A program made the translations under genes and the position numbers. The notes under the pieces are model-generated. The model did no database searches and was not told the DNA's origin. It saw only the letters and a program-made list of their open reading frames with translations. Shown one piece after another: positions 19,083 to 26,967 of a stretch of 64,000 nt of DNA; position 1 is the stretch's first letter; every line of letters starts with the position of its first letter. The DNA comes from Streptomyces sp. B21-083 (GTDB taxonomy: Bacteria > Actinomycetota > Actinomycetes > Streptomycetales > Streptomycetaceae), in assembly GCF_036898825.1 (NCBI RefSeq), contig NZ_JARUND010000001.1:1488001-1552000 (forward strand), written 5' to 3'.

Positions 19083-19410
19083 CCAGGGCTGCGCGGGCCG
19101 GCGCCGGGGCCGCACGGGGGCCACCCGGACGCCGCACAGACGCCACCCGGAGCCGCCGGGAGGCCGCCCGGGGGCTGCGCGCGGGGGCCGCCCCAAGACT
19201 GCGCGGGGCCAGATCCTTCACCGCGACCTCTTGACACCCGGGAAACGTGGGCGCAACATCCGTAGCCACCGCTACTAACTACCCAGTGGGTTAATTAGCC
19301 GGGTCGCCCCCGGCGCAGCCGTCCCGTCACCCCAGGGGTCCGGCGACTTCCCCCCTCCCTCCCCCTCCGCTCACTCCACCTAGGGTGGAGTTCCCCCGAA
19401 GGAGCATGCC
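19083..19410 (+). other. 328-bp intergenic region before the MFS gene
   Basis: No gene is seen. The first ~120 bp is very GC-rich sequence built of GCCGCC/CCGGG runs. An AT-richer island at 19276-19298 contains an imperfect dyad, TAACTACCC-AGT-GGGTTAATTA, which may be a second regulator site for the transporter. GAAGGA at 19398-19403 is its ribosome binding site. Confidence 0.4.
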
Positions 19411-20784
19411 GTGGCGGATTCCGTCGCACCCCGCGACCCCGCAGCACCCCTGGACGCCCCACCCGGCGGCCAGCCGAGGAAGGCCGCCACGGCCGCCTGG
19501 ATCGGCAGCGCCCTGGAGTACTACGACTTCTTCATCTACGGCAGTGCCGCCGCCCTGATCTTCCCCAAGGTCTTCTTCGACGAGTCCGACCCGGCCACCG
19601 CGACCCTGCTGTCGCTGGCCACCTTCGGTGTCGCGTACGCCGCCCGCCCGGTCGGCGCGCTCTTCCTCGGCCACTTCGGCGACCGGGTCGGCCGCAAGAA
19701 GATCATGGTCTTCACGCTGATCCTGATGGGCCTGTCGACGTTCCTCATCGGCTGTCTGCCCACCCGCGGCCAGGTCGGCACCCTCGCGCCGGTCCTGCTC
19801 GTGCTCTGCCGGGTCCTCCAGGGCATCTCGGCGGCCGGTGAGCAGGCGAGCGCCAACTCCATGACGCTCGAACACGCCCCGCCCGGCCGGCGCGGCTTCT
19901 TCACCAGTTTCACCCTGAGCGGCACCCAGGGTGGCCAGCTCCTCGCCACGCTGGTCTTCATCCCGATCGCCGCGATGCCCGAGGACCAGTTGCTGTCCTG
20001 GGGCTGGCGGGTGCCGTTCTGGCTGAGCATCGCGGTCGCCGTCGTCGGGTACGTCATCCGCCGCAAGCTGGAGGAGACTCCGGCCTTCGCCCAGCAGACC
20101 GCCGCCGAGGGCGTCGTGAAGCTGCCGCTGCTGATCCTGCTGCGCGAGCACTGGGCGGACGTCCTGCGGGTCGTCGCGGGTGCGCTGGTCGCCTCGGTCT
20201 CCACGATCTTCACGGTGTGGGCGCTGGCGTACGCGACCAGCGACGCGGTCGGCATGGACCGCACGTCCATGCTGTGGGTGGCCGCGCTCGCCAACGTGGT
20301 CGCGCTGGCCGCGATTCCGCTCTGGGCCACGCTGTCCGACCGCATCGGCCGCCGCCCGGTGTTCCTGGTCGGCGCCGCCGGCAGCGCGGTCATGATGTTC
20401 CTCTACCTGTGGGCGATCTCCACGGGCTCGTACCCGCTGATCATGGGCCTCGGCATCGTCACCTTCGGCGTGGTCTACAGCGCCGCTAACGGCACGTGGC
20501 CCTCCTTCTACGGTGAGATGTTCTCGACCCGGGTACGGCTGTCGGGCATGGCGATCGGTACGCAGATCGGCTTCGCGGTCGCCGGTTTCGCGGTCACCTT
20601 CGCCGCGGAGATCGCCGGTCCGGACGGGGACGACTGGTCCTCCGTCGCCCTGTTCACGGCCGCTCTGTGCATCCCGCCGGTGCTGGCCGCGATCACGGCG
20701 CGCGAGACACACCGGGTGCCCACGGAGCGGCTCGGTGAGCGGGACGCCGAGCACCCGGAGAAGCGCGAGACCGTGTCGGCCTGA
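19411..20784 (+). CDS. MFS shikimate/aromatic-acid:H+ symporter (MHS family)
   Basis: 457 aa, GTG start 7 bp after GAAGGA. It has the MHS layout of the ShiA/ProP/KgtP branch: WIGSALEYYDFFIYGSAAAL in helix 1, the loop signature HFGDRVGRKKIMV, the central loop after GWRVPFWLS, and a second-half copy TLSDRIGRRPV. About 12 membrane helices. It lies next to QuiC and shikimate dehydrogenase, so import of shikimate, quinate or protocatechuate is the likely role. Integral inner-membrane protein. Confidence 0.87.
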   Translation: MADSVAPRDPAAPLDAPPGGQPRKAATAAWIGSALEYYDFFIYGSAAALIFPKVFFDESDPATATLLSLATFGVAYAARPVGALFLGHFGDRVGRKKIMVFTLILMGLSTFLIGCLPTRGQVGTLAPVLLVLCRVLQGISAAGEQASANSMTLEHAPPGRRGFFTSFTLSGTQGGQLLATLVFIPIAAMPEDQLLSWGWRVPFWLSIAVAVVGYVIRRKLEETPAFAQQTAAEGVVKLPLLILLREHWADVLRVVAGALVASVSTIFTVWALAYATSDAVGMDRTSMLWVAALANVVALAAIPLWATLSDRIGRRPVFLVGAAGSAVMMFLYLWAISTGSYPLIMGLGIVTFGVVYSAANGTWPSFYGEMFSTRVRLSGMAIGTQIGFAVAGFAVTFAAEIAGPDGDDWSSVALFTAALCIPPVLAAITARETHRVPTERLGERDAEHPEKRETVSA

Positions 20785-20803
20785 GCCACGGCGGCCCGCC
20801 CAA

Positions 20804-20833
20804 GTCCCCGACAGTGATGGGCTGTTCGGGGAC
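20804..20833 (+). terminator. Hairpin after the MFS gene
   Basis: GTCCCCG-ACAG pairs with CTGT-TCGGGGAC (11-bp stem with one bulged base, about 7-nt loop). It separates the MFS gene from the convergent PPOX gene. Confidence 0.6.
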
Positions 20834-20880
20834 CCGGGCGTTTGACTGCCCGGCCCGGACAGGTCCTGGCGGCACGAGTC

Positions 20881-21318
20881 CTAGCGGCGCGGAATGCCGT
20901 ACACCCTGTCCACCCTGATCCGCAGCACGAGCCGCTGGTCCCGGACCATCGTCGCGCGGTACTCGTCCCAGTCGGGGTGCTCGCCCTGCACCGCCCGGTA
21001 GAGACGAACGAGTTCCTCGACGGTCTCGTCATACGGATCCCGCGCCACGGGCGTCAGGTCGGCCACACCCTCGGCCACGGCGTAGGCCCAGCGGTCGTCG
21101 CTGGTCACGTGGTAGGAGACCCGAGGGTCCCGGCGCAGGTTGCGGGTCTTGGCGCGGGAGTCGGTGAGGGAAACGCGGACGGTGCGTTCGTCGGGGTCGT
21201 AGGTGTGTTTGACGTTCGAGAGCTGGGGGCGGCCGTCGGCCTTGAGGGTGACCAGCACTCCGCCGTCGTACTCGGAGAGCAACTTGAGCAGCGGGTCCTG
21301 CGCGTCGTCCTGAGTCAT
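20881..21318 (-). CDS. PPOX-class F420-dependent oxidoreductase
   Basis: 145 aa split-barrel flavin/deazaflavin protein. The N-terminus LLSEYDGGVLVTLKADGRPQ, the strand TVRVSLTDSRAKTRNLRRDPR and the C-terminal YRATMVRDQRLVLRIRVDRVYGI match the FDOR-B/PPOX group common in actinomycetes, which uses F420 or heme degradation products. The substrate is unknown. The gene is divergent from a TetR gene whose operator lies 38-75 bp upstream, so it may belong to that regulon. Confidence 0.82.
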   Translation of the reverse strand: MTQDDAQDPLLKLLSEYDGGVLVTLKADGRPQLSNVKHTYDPDERTVRVSLTDSRAKTRNLRRDPRVSYHVTSDDRWAYAVAEGVADLTPVARDPYDETVEELVRLYRAVQGEHPDWDEYRATMVRDQRLVLRIRVDRVYGIPRR

Positions 21319-21355
21319 GCCTCACTCAACAGGCGGTCATAGCCGGTTCATTCCA

Positions 21356-21393
21356 GTAGACACTGTCTACTCCATGCTGGTAGACAGTGTCTA
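21356..21393. promoter_or_regulatory. Twin palindromic TetR operators; second overlaps the start codon
   Basis: GTAGACACTGTCTAC (21356-21370) is a perfect 15-bp palindrome and TAGACAGTGTCTA (21381-21393) a perfect 13-bp palindrome with the same TAGACA half-sites. The second ends on the A of the TetR ATG. No ribosome binding site fits in the gap, so the mRNA may be leaderless and repression may block initiation directly. The pair lies between the PPOX gene and the TetR/MFS genes, so both directions could be controlled. Confidence 0.8.
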
Positions 21394-21971
21394 TGAGTGA
21401 CTCTCTGCGTACCCGGCTGATCGATGTCGGCGTCGACCTGGTGACCTCGGAAGGCGTCCACGCGCTCAGCCTTCGGGAGATCGCCCGGCGGGCCGGCGTC
21501 TCGCACGGCGCCCCTCGCCGGTACTTCCCGACCCATCTGGAGCTGCTGTCCGCCATCGCGCGCCGTGGTTTCACCGAGCTGGCGGCCAGGGGATCGGCGG
21601 CGGTGAAGGAGAGCGGGTCCGCCGCGGCGGACCCCCGGGAGCAGATCGCGACGCTCGGGCGCGTGTACCTCGACTTCGCGCTCGCCAACCGGGGCATGCA
21701 CGAGCTGATGTTCCGTCACGATCTGTTGGAGAGCGACACGTTGGGGCTGCGCGAGGCCAGCCTGCCCGTCTTCGCCCTGCTGGTGGAACTCGTCGGGCGG
21801 GCCCGGCCGGACGCCGACGCCCGACTCCTCGCCGGGTCACTGCTGGCGAACCTCTACGGCATCGCCCAGCTCTGGACCTGGGGCAGCCTCCAACTCGCCA
21901 CCGGCGCCGACGACTTCACGCCCCTGCTGCGTACGGCTCTCGACGCGCACCTCGGGCCGGAGGGGCGGTGA
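21393..21971 (+). CDS. TetR-family repressor of the adjacent efflux gene
   Basis: 192 aa from the ATG at 21393; a GTG two codons earlier sits inside the operator and is less likely. TetR helix-turn-helix: GVHALSLREIARRAGVSHGAPRRYFPTHLELLSAI. The C-terminal domain is of the TetR_C_33 type (GRVYLDFALANRGMHELMFRHDLLE). Its stop overlaps the MFS start (GTGA), so the two are one operon. With the palindromes at its own start it is very likely autoregulatory and induced by a compound the pump exports. Confidence 0.87.
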   Translation: MSDSLRTRLIDVGVDLVTSEGVHALSLREIARRAGVSHGAPRRYFPTHLELLSAIARRGFTELAARGSAAVKESGSAAADPREQIATLGRVYLDFALANRGMHELMFRHDLLESDTLGLREASLPVFALLVELVGRARPDADARLLAGSLLANLYGIAQLWTWGSLQLATGADDFTPLLRTALDAHLGPEGR

Positions 21972-23350
21972 GCGCTCATCGGCGGGTGGCCTTGGCCAGC
22001 AGTGTGATCGGGGCGGTGGTCGTCGCTCTCGACGGTACCGTGCTGACCATCGCGCAGCCCACCCTGCAGCGGGATCTGCACGCCTCCTTCTCCGAGGTCC
22101 AGTGGACGAGCACCGGGTATCTCATCGCGGTGGCGAGTCTGCTCGTGTTCGCCGGGCGGCTCGGCGACCGGTATGGACACCAACGGCTCTTCTCCATCGG
22201 AGTGTTGGGCTTCGGAGCGGCGTCGGCGGCCATCGGGTTCGCGTCCGGGGTGCACTGGGTGATCGCACTGCGGGTCGTCCAGGGGGTCTTCGGCGCGCTG
22301 CTGCAGCCCGCCACGCTCGGGATGCTGCGGGCCGCGTTCCCACCCGACCGGCTGGGGATGCCGATCGCGCTGCGGACCAGTGCGATCGGGGTGGCCGCGG
22401 CGGCCGGCCCGCTGCTGGGAGGCGTCCTGGTGACCCACCTGGGCTGGCGGGCGGTGTTCTTCCTCAACGTCGTACCAGCGCTGGTGCTGGCCGTACTCGC
22501 GTCGGCCGTCCGGGCTCCCGGCCCGCCCCCGCCTCCGTCGCCCTCGGCCGGACCCGGGCGCCTCGACCTCCCCGGTGCCGCCCTGCTCGCGGTGGCCCTC
22601 GCCTGCCTCGTGCACACGCTCGTCGGTGTCCCCGAGACCGGCTGGAGTGCGTCAGCCGTCCTCGGGCTGCTCACGGCCGTGGGCGCGGGCCTCGTCCTCG
22701 TACGCCATGAACGGCGTACCGCTGACCCGCTGCTGCCGCCGGACGTGCTCGGATCGGCTGTGGTGGGCGCCGCGCTGGGCATTCTCGTGCTCGCGTCGGC
22801 TGCGATGTTCGGCACACTCTTCGTGGCCAGTTACGTGCTCCAGAGTGAGCTGGGCATGGACCCGCTGAGCACCGCTCTGGCCGCGCTGCCGGGCGGCGTC
22901 GCGATGGTGCTGGGTGCGCCGTGGGCCGCCGTACTGCTGCGTCGGTACGGGGCTCGGCGGACGACCGCGGCCGGCCTGGTCCTGCTCTCGCTCGGCGTGT
23001 CCGTGCTGTTCCGGGCGTCCGGTGCCGTGCCGGTCGGCGGTGGATTCCTGCTGCTCGGAGCGGGTTTCGGCACCGTGATGGTGACCGCGACGGCCGTCGT
23101 CGTACGGCATGCCCCGGTCAGGTCCGCGGGGGTGGCGGGCGGGTTGCAGCAGACGGCGATGAACGTCGGACCGGTCCTCGGGGTGGCCACGGCGGCGACA
23201 CTCGCCACCGTCACCGACGGGCTACGGACCGCGCTGCCCGTGCTCGCGGGTACAGCCCTTGTAGGTGTCCTGGCAGCCCTGCGGCTGCCGGACATGGGTG
23301 AACGGAGGGCGACGCCTGCCGGGTCCCTGCGTCACCATGAGGGGTCGTAG
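21968..23350 (+). CDS. MFS drug efflux transporter (EmrB/QacA-like)
   Basis: 460 aa, GTG start overlapping the tetR stop. N-terminal helix 1 carries VVVALDGTVLTIAQPTLQRDL, followed by VQWTSTGYLIAVASLLVFAGRLGDRYGHQRLF, the motif A of the DHA2 group. The antiporter motif C lies near GVAAAAGPLLGG. It has 12-14 hydrophobic segments with a Pro/Ser-rich loop at ~180. It should export hydrophobic or aromatic compounds by proton antiport. The substrate is unknown. Confidence 0.88.
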   Translation: MSAHRRVALASSVIGAVVVALDGTVLTIAQPTLQRDLHASFSEVQWTSTGYLIAVASLLVFAGRLGDRYGHQRLFSIGVLGFGAASAAIGFASGVHWVIALRVVQGVFGALLQPATLGMLRAAFPPDRLGMPIALRTSAIGVAAAAGPLLGGVLVTHLGWRAVFFLNVVPALVLAVLASAVRAPGPPPPPSPSAGPGRLDLPGAALLAVALACLVHTLVGVPETGWSASAVLGLLTAVGAGLVLVRHERRTADPLLPPDVLGSAVVGAALGILVLASAAMFGTLFVASYVLQSELGMDPLSTALAALPGGVAMVLGAPWAAVLLRRYGARRTTAAGLVLLSLGVSVLFRASGAVPVGGGFLLLGAGFGTVMVTATAVVVRHAPVRSAGVAGGLQQTAMNVGPVLGVATAATLATVTDGLRTALPVLAGTALVGVLAALRLPDMGERRATPAGSLRHHEGS

Positions 23351-23410
23351 GCCTGAGGTGATCCTTTCGGGGTATGACAGCACGGCACTTCGAACGACCG
23401 GAGGGGAACG

Positions 23411-24637
23411 ATGGCACAGCTGCGACAAGAGGTCGAGCCGAGCGAGGTAGGGCTGGACGCGAAGGCGCTGGACCGCCTCGACCAGCACTTCGCCCACGTG
23501 GTCGACGAGGGACACCTCCCCGGCTTCCTCGTGTCCGTGGCCCGCGCCGGCCGCGTCGCACACCTCACCACGTACGGCCGGCGCGACGTGGCGGCCGGGC
23601 TGCCGGTCGAGGCCGACACGTTGTGGCGGATCTACTCCATGAGCAAGCCGGTCACCTCGGTCGCCGCGCTGATCCTGCTGGAGGAGGGGCGGCTCGCGCT
23701 CACGGACCCCGTCTCCCGTTTCCTGCCGGAGTTCGCCGACCCTCAGGTGTACCTGAGCGGTTCCGGCAGCGACCTCAGCACCCGGCCCGCCCAACCCCTT
23801 CTGCTCCGGCATCTGTTGACCCACACGGCGGGCCTCACCTTCGCCTTCTACCACTCGCACCCCGTCGACGCCCTCTACCGCGCCGCCAATCTGGAGTCGT
23901 CGGTGGTGCCGGGCTCGACCCTGGCGGAGACCTGCTCGGTGTACGCGAGTCTGCCGCTGCAGTTCGAGCCGGGCACCCAGTGGAACTACTCGGTCGCCAC
24001 GAACGTCCTGGGCCGGGTCATCGAGGTGGCGTCCGGGCAGCCGCTGGACGAGTTCGTCGCCGACCGTGTCCTCGGCCCACTCGGAATGACGGACGCCGGT
24101 TTCTGTGTGACCGGGGAACAGGCGGACCGGCTGGCCGAGTTGTACGGGGAGACGGAGGACGGTGGCATCGAGCCGACCCTCGGTCTGCCTCTGAAGGGCC
24201 GCCCCCGGTTCCTGTCCGGCAGCGGCGGTCTGGTCGCCACCGCTCACGACTACCACCGGTTCATGGAGATGCTGCGCCGGGGCGGCGAACTCGACGGCGT
24301 CCGTGTCCTGTCGGCCGACACCGTGGCCCTGATGACCTCCAACCACCTGCCGGGCGGCGCCGACCTGCGTACCTTCGGCGCCCGGCCGCACGACGAACCC
24401 GGCAACGCGGGTGTCGGCTTCGGCCTCGGGGTCTCGGTGGTGATCGACCCGAACCGCACCCTGGCCCCGGCCGGCCTCGGCACGTACGGCTGGAGCGGGG
24501 TGGCGACGACGACGTTCTGGGTCGACCCGGGCCGTGATCTGACAGTGCAGTTCATGACCCAGGTGCGACACAGGACGAGCCGGCCGTACTGGCAGGACCT
24601 CAAGCGTCTGGTGCACGAGGCGGTCGTCACCGGATAG
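23411..24637 (+). CDS. Serine hydrolase, class C beta-lactamase/esterase family
   Basis: 408 aa. The catalytic SxxK motif is S76-M-S-K79 (IYSMSKPVTS), with the second-box Tyr at Y193 (WNYSVATN) and a late GYGxx-like loop (LGTYGWSGVATTTFWVDP). No signal peptide is visible, so it is probably a cytoplasmic esterase (EstB-like) rather than a penicillin-active enzyme. The start at 23411 follows GGAGGGGAAC. It is 60 bp downstream of the efflux gene in the same direction but not obviously linked to it in function. Confidence 0.85.
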   Translation: MAQLRQEVEPSEVGLDAKALDRLDQHFAHVVDEGHLPGFLVSVARAGRVAHLTTYGRRDVAAGLPVEADTLWRIYSMSKPVTSVAALILLEEGRLALTDPVSRFLPEFADPQVYLSGSGSDLSTRPAQPLLLRHLLTHTAGLTFAFYHSHPVDALYRAANLESSVVPGSTLAETCSVYASLPLQFEPGTQWNYSVATNVLGRVIEVASGQPLDEFVADRVLGPLGMTDAGFCVTGEQADRLAELYGETEDGGIEPTLGLPLKGRPRFLSGSGGLVATAHDYHRFMEMLRRGGELDGVRVLSADTVALMTSNHLPGGADLRTFGARPHDEPGNAGVGFGLGVSVVIDPNRTLAPAGLGTYGWSGVATTTFWVDPGRDLTVQFMTQVRHRTSRPYWQDLKRLVHEAVVTG

Positions 24638-24679
24638 GCGACAGCGGACCGTGGTCCACCGGCGGGGAGCGCGCCGCCG

Positions 24680-25900
24680 TCAGCCGACGGTGAGCCTGAA
24701 CTCCAGTCCCTCCCCGTCGAGTTCAGCCAGCCACTCGTCCGAACGCCGTGCCGTCTCGGCGGCGCGGCTCAGGCCCGGCGGCAGCGAGCCGTCGAGGATG
24801 TGTCCGACGCCCAGGGCCAGCGTGCGGGAGACACAGCGGGCCATCGCGCTCTCGGCCGCGTCGCCCTCCAGGTCGAGCAGATAGCGACCGGACCAGCTCC
24901 GCCGCCGCCCGGAACCACCGTCCCCGTCTCCGTGTCCGTCTCCGTGTCCCTCCTCCCCCTCCTCGTGCTCATCCACGTCCACCTCCAGGGACACGGCGAG
25001 GACCACGCGGTCGCGGTCGGCGTCGGTCGTCGGGTAGCGCGCCGCCAACTTCCTTGCCAGGGCGCCGATCCGCTCGTCGTCGCCGCCCTTCAGCTCCTCG
25101 AAGACGCCGTCCCAGGCGGTGAGCCAGCCGTCCAGGCGCAGGGTGCCCCGGACGAACGCCCGCGCCTTCCATGCCGTCGGCAGCTCGTACTGCTCGACGA
25201 ACGGCACACTGTCCCGGTTCGGGTACACCTCGAAGGTCTCGCCGTCGATCATGTGCGGACGCGTGACCTCCCAGGGCCGGTCGGCGACCGTCTCGGCGCC
25301 GTCCTCGATGTAACGGGCGGGCGAGCGCAGGGCGTTCAGGACTCCGGCGGGCGCCCAGCTGAACCGGTACCTGAAGTCGTTGGGCACCGCCGGGATGCCT
25401 CCGCAGTACGACGTGAGGCGGTACGAGGCCGGCGTGCCGGCGCCGATGGCGTGCTCGGCGCGGGTGACCAGGCTGTGCGCGAAGAGGTGGTCGAGACCCG
25501 GGTCGAGCCCGCACTCGGTGAGGACGACCAGACCGGCCGCCTCGGCTGCCGGAACCTGTGCGAGTACCGCCTCCGACACATAGCTCGAACACGCGAAGTG
25601 GGCGCCGCCCCGCACGCAGGCCGCCAGCAGTGGGGCGTGCTCGGGCGCCGGGAGCATGGAGACGACCACGTCTCCGGGGGCCAGTTCGGCGGTGAGCGCG
25701 GGGAGGGTGTAGGCGCGGGGTTCGGCGCGGCCGGTGAGCCCCAGGTGGGCCAGGGCCTCGGCCGCGCGGTCCTCCGTGCGGTGCCACACCCGTACCTCTC
25801 GCACGGCGTCGCTGTCGCACAGCGCGGCCAGTCCGCCGCCCGTGGACAGACCCGCGCCGATCCAGTGGACGGTGCCGCTCGCGGGAACCCTGTCCGTCAT
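24680..25900 (-). CDS. Saccharopine dehydrogenase, glutamate-forming type (LYS9-like)
   Basis: 406 aa. The N-terminal Rossmann fold starts VHWIGAGLSTGGGLAAL; later LTECGLDPGLDHLFAH, the family's conserved active-site stretch, and LTSYCGGIPAVPNDF follow. This matches saccharopine reductase (saccharopine to glutamate plus aminoadipate semialdehyde). An acidic/His/Gly insertion near residues 315-335 looks like low-complexity expansion. It is the last gene of a four-gene operon; its ATG overlaps the stop of the LYS1-like gene. Streptomyces makes lysine by the diaminopimelate route, so a catabolic role is more likely. Confidence 0.82.
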   Translation of the reverse strand: MTDRVPASGTVHWIGAGLSTGGGLAALCDSDAVREVRVWHRTEDRAAEALAHLGLTGRAEPRAYTLPALTAELAPGDVVVSMLPAPEHAPLLAACVRGGAHFACSSYVSEAVLAQVPAAEAAGLVVLTECGLDPGLDHLFAHSLVTRAEHAIGAGTPASYRLTSYCGGIPAVPNDFRYRFSWAPAGVLNALRSPARYIEDGAETVADRPWEVTRPHMIDGETFEVYPNRDSVPFVEQYELPTAWKARAFVRGTLRLDGWLTAWDGVFEELKGGDDERIGALARKLAARYPTTDADRDRVVLAVSLEVDVDEHEEGEEGHGDGHGDGDGGSGRRRSWSGRYLLDLEGDAAESAMARCVSRTLALGVGHILDGSLPPGLSRAAETARRSDEWLAELDGEGLEFRLTVG

Positions 25901-26967
25901 GCGCCCACTCCCTCGTCGCTGCCCGACTCGCCCTTGACCAGGCCGAGTTCACGGCATGTCTCGTCGAACCGTTCCAGACAGCGCCCCCAGGCGCCGCCCA
26001 CCTCGAAGTCGAGCAGTTGGGGCACCAGGGCGGCCGAGAAGTCCGCGCTGGCCTCGCGGGGCAGCAGGGAGGGCAGGTTGTCGATGGCGATGAGGTCGAG
26101 CGGCGGCTCGTCCCGCAGCCTGCGCACGGGGTGGTCCCAGGTGGTCGCGGTGTCGTACACCGGGAGGAGGTTCATCGGTGAGCCGACGTCGACGGTGACG
26201 TCCGAGAGGGTACGCAGACGGCGGCCGGGGCTCTCCAGATGCTCGTCCGTCAGGAACGGCGGCACCGGGCTGGTGGTGAGGACGGTGTTGACCAGCAACT
26301 CGTGGGCCAGCAGAGCCGGTCGGTCCAGGTTCCGCGTCTCGGCCAGGTCCCAGCAGGTCGGCTCGACGCCGGCGTCGGCGAGCGCGACACGCGCCCCGCG
26401 TCCGCTGCGGCCCAGGGCGCCGATCACCAGCGCACTCAAATCGCTCGCACTGGCACGGAGTTCGGAGGCCAGCTCCTCCTGAGTGGTCGGCCGCAACGGA
26501 GTTGCCAGCCTGCTCCGGTGCTGGAGCACGGCGAGGGCCGCCCCCAGATACCCGGCCCAGTAGCCGAAGGCGGCCAGCCTGCGGCCCCGGTCGTCCGCCA
26601 GGTACTCCAGGTCCAGCAGCGCCCCGCCCCCGGCGACGAAGCGTTGCAGCAGCTCGGTCGCGCCCGGCTGGCCCTTGTAGGCGTGCCCGAAGAAGATGTG
26701 CCGGTGCCGCAACTCGCCTGGCTGGTCGGGGAGTTCCTTAAGGCCGACGATCACCGCGTCCGAGGGGGCGGAGACCCAGGACCCGGCGTCGGCGGTGCCG
26801 CAGCCGACAGCCTCGTACTCCTCGGTCGGAAAGATCCGCTGCGGGGTCTCCTCGACGGTCAGGCGCACCCCCTGCTCGACGAGCCGACGGGCGTCGGACG
26901 GGACGACGGGTGTGCGGCGTTCGGTCGTACGGGTCTCGTGGCGCAGCCACAAGTGGAGCTCGGTCAT
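25897..26967 (-). CDS. Saccharopine dehydrogenase, NAD+ L-lysine-forming type (LYS1-like)
   Basis: 356 aa. It resembles fungal Lys1 and alanine dehydrogenase-like folds: LRHETRTTERRTPVVPSDARRL at the N-terminus carries the Arg/Lys substrate residues, HIFFGHAYKGQPG follows, and there is a Rossmann region near VIGALGRSGRGARVALADAG. It interconverts lysine plus 2-oxoglutarate and saccharopine. It is coupled by ATGA overlaps to the DAO gene upstream and the LYS9-like gene downstream. Such a split LYS1/LYS9 pair is unusual in Streptomyces. Confidence 0.83.
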   Translation of the reverse strand: MTELHLWLRHETRTTERRTPVVPSDARRLVEQGVRLTVEETPQRIFPTEEYEAVGCGTADAGSWVSAPSDAVIVGLKELPDQPGELRHRHIFFGHAYKGQPGATELLQRFVAGGGALLDLEYLADDRGRRLAAFGYWAGYLGAALAVLQHRSRLATPLRPTTQEELASELRASASDLSALVIGALGRSGRGARVALADAGVEPTCWDLAETRNLDRPALLAHELLVNTVLTTSPVPPFLTDEHLESPGRRLRTLSDVTVDVGSPMNLLPVYDTATTWDHPVRRLRDEPPLDLIAIDNLPSLLPREASADFSAALVPQLLDFEVGGAWGRCLERFDETCRELGLVKGESGSDEGVGA

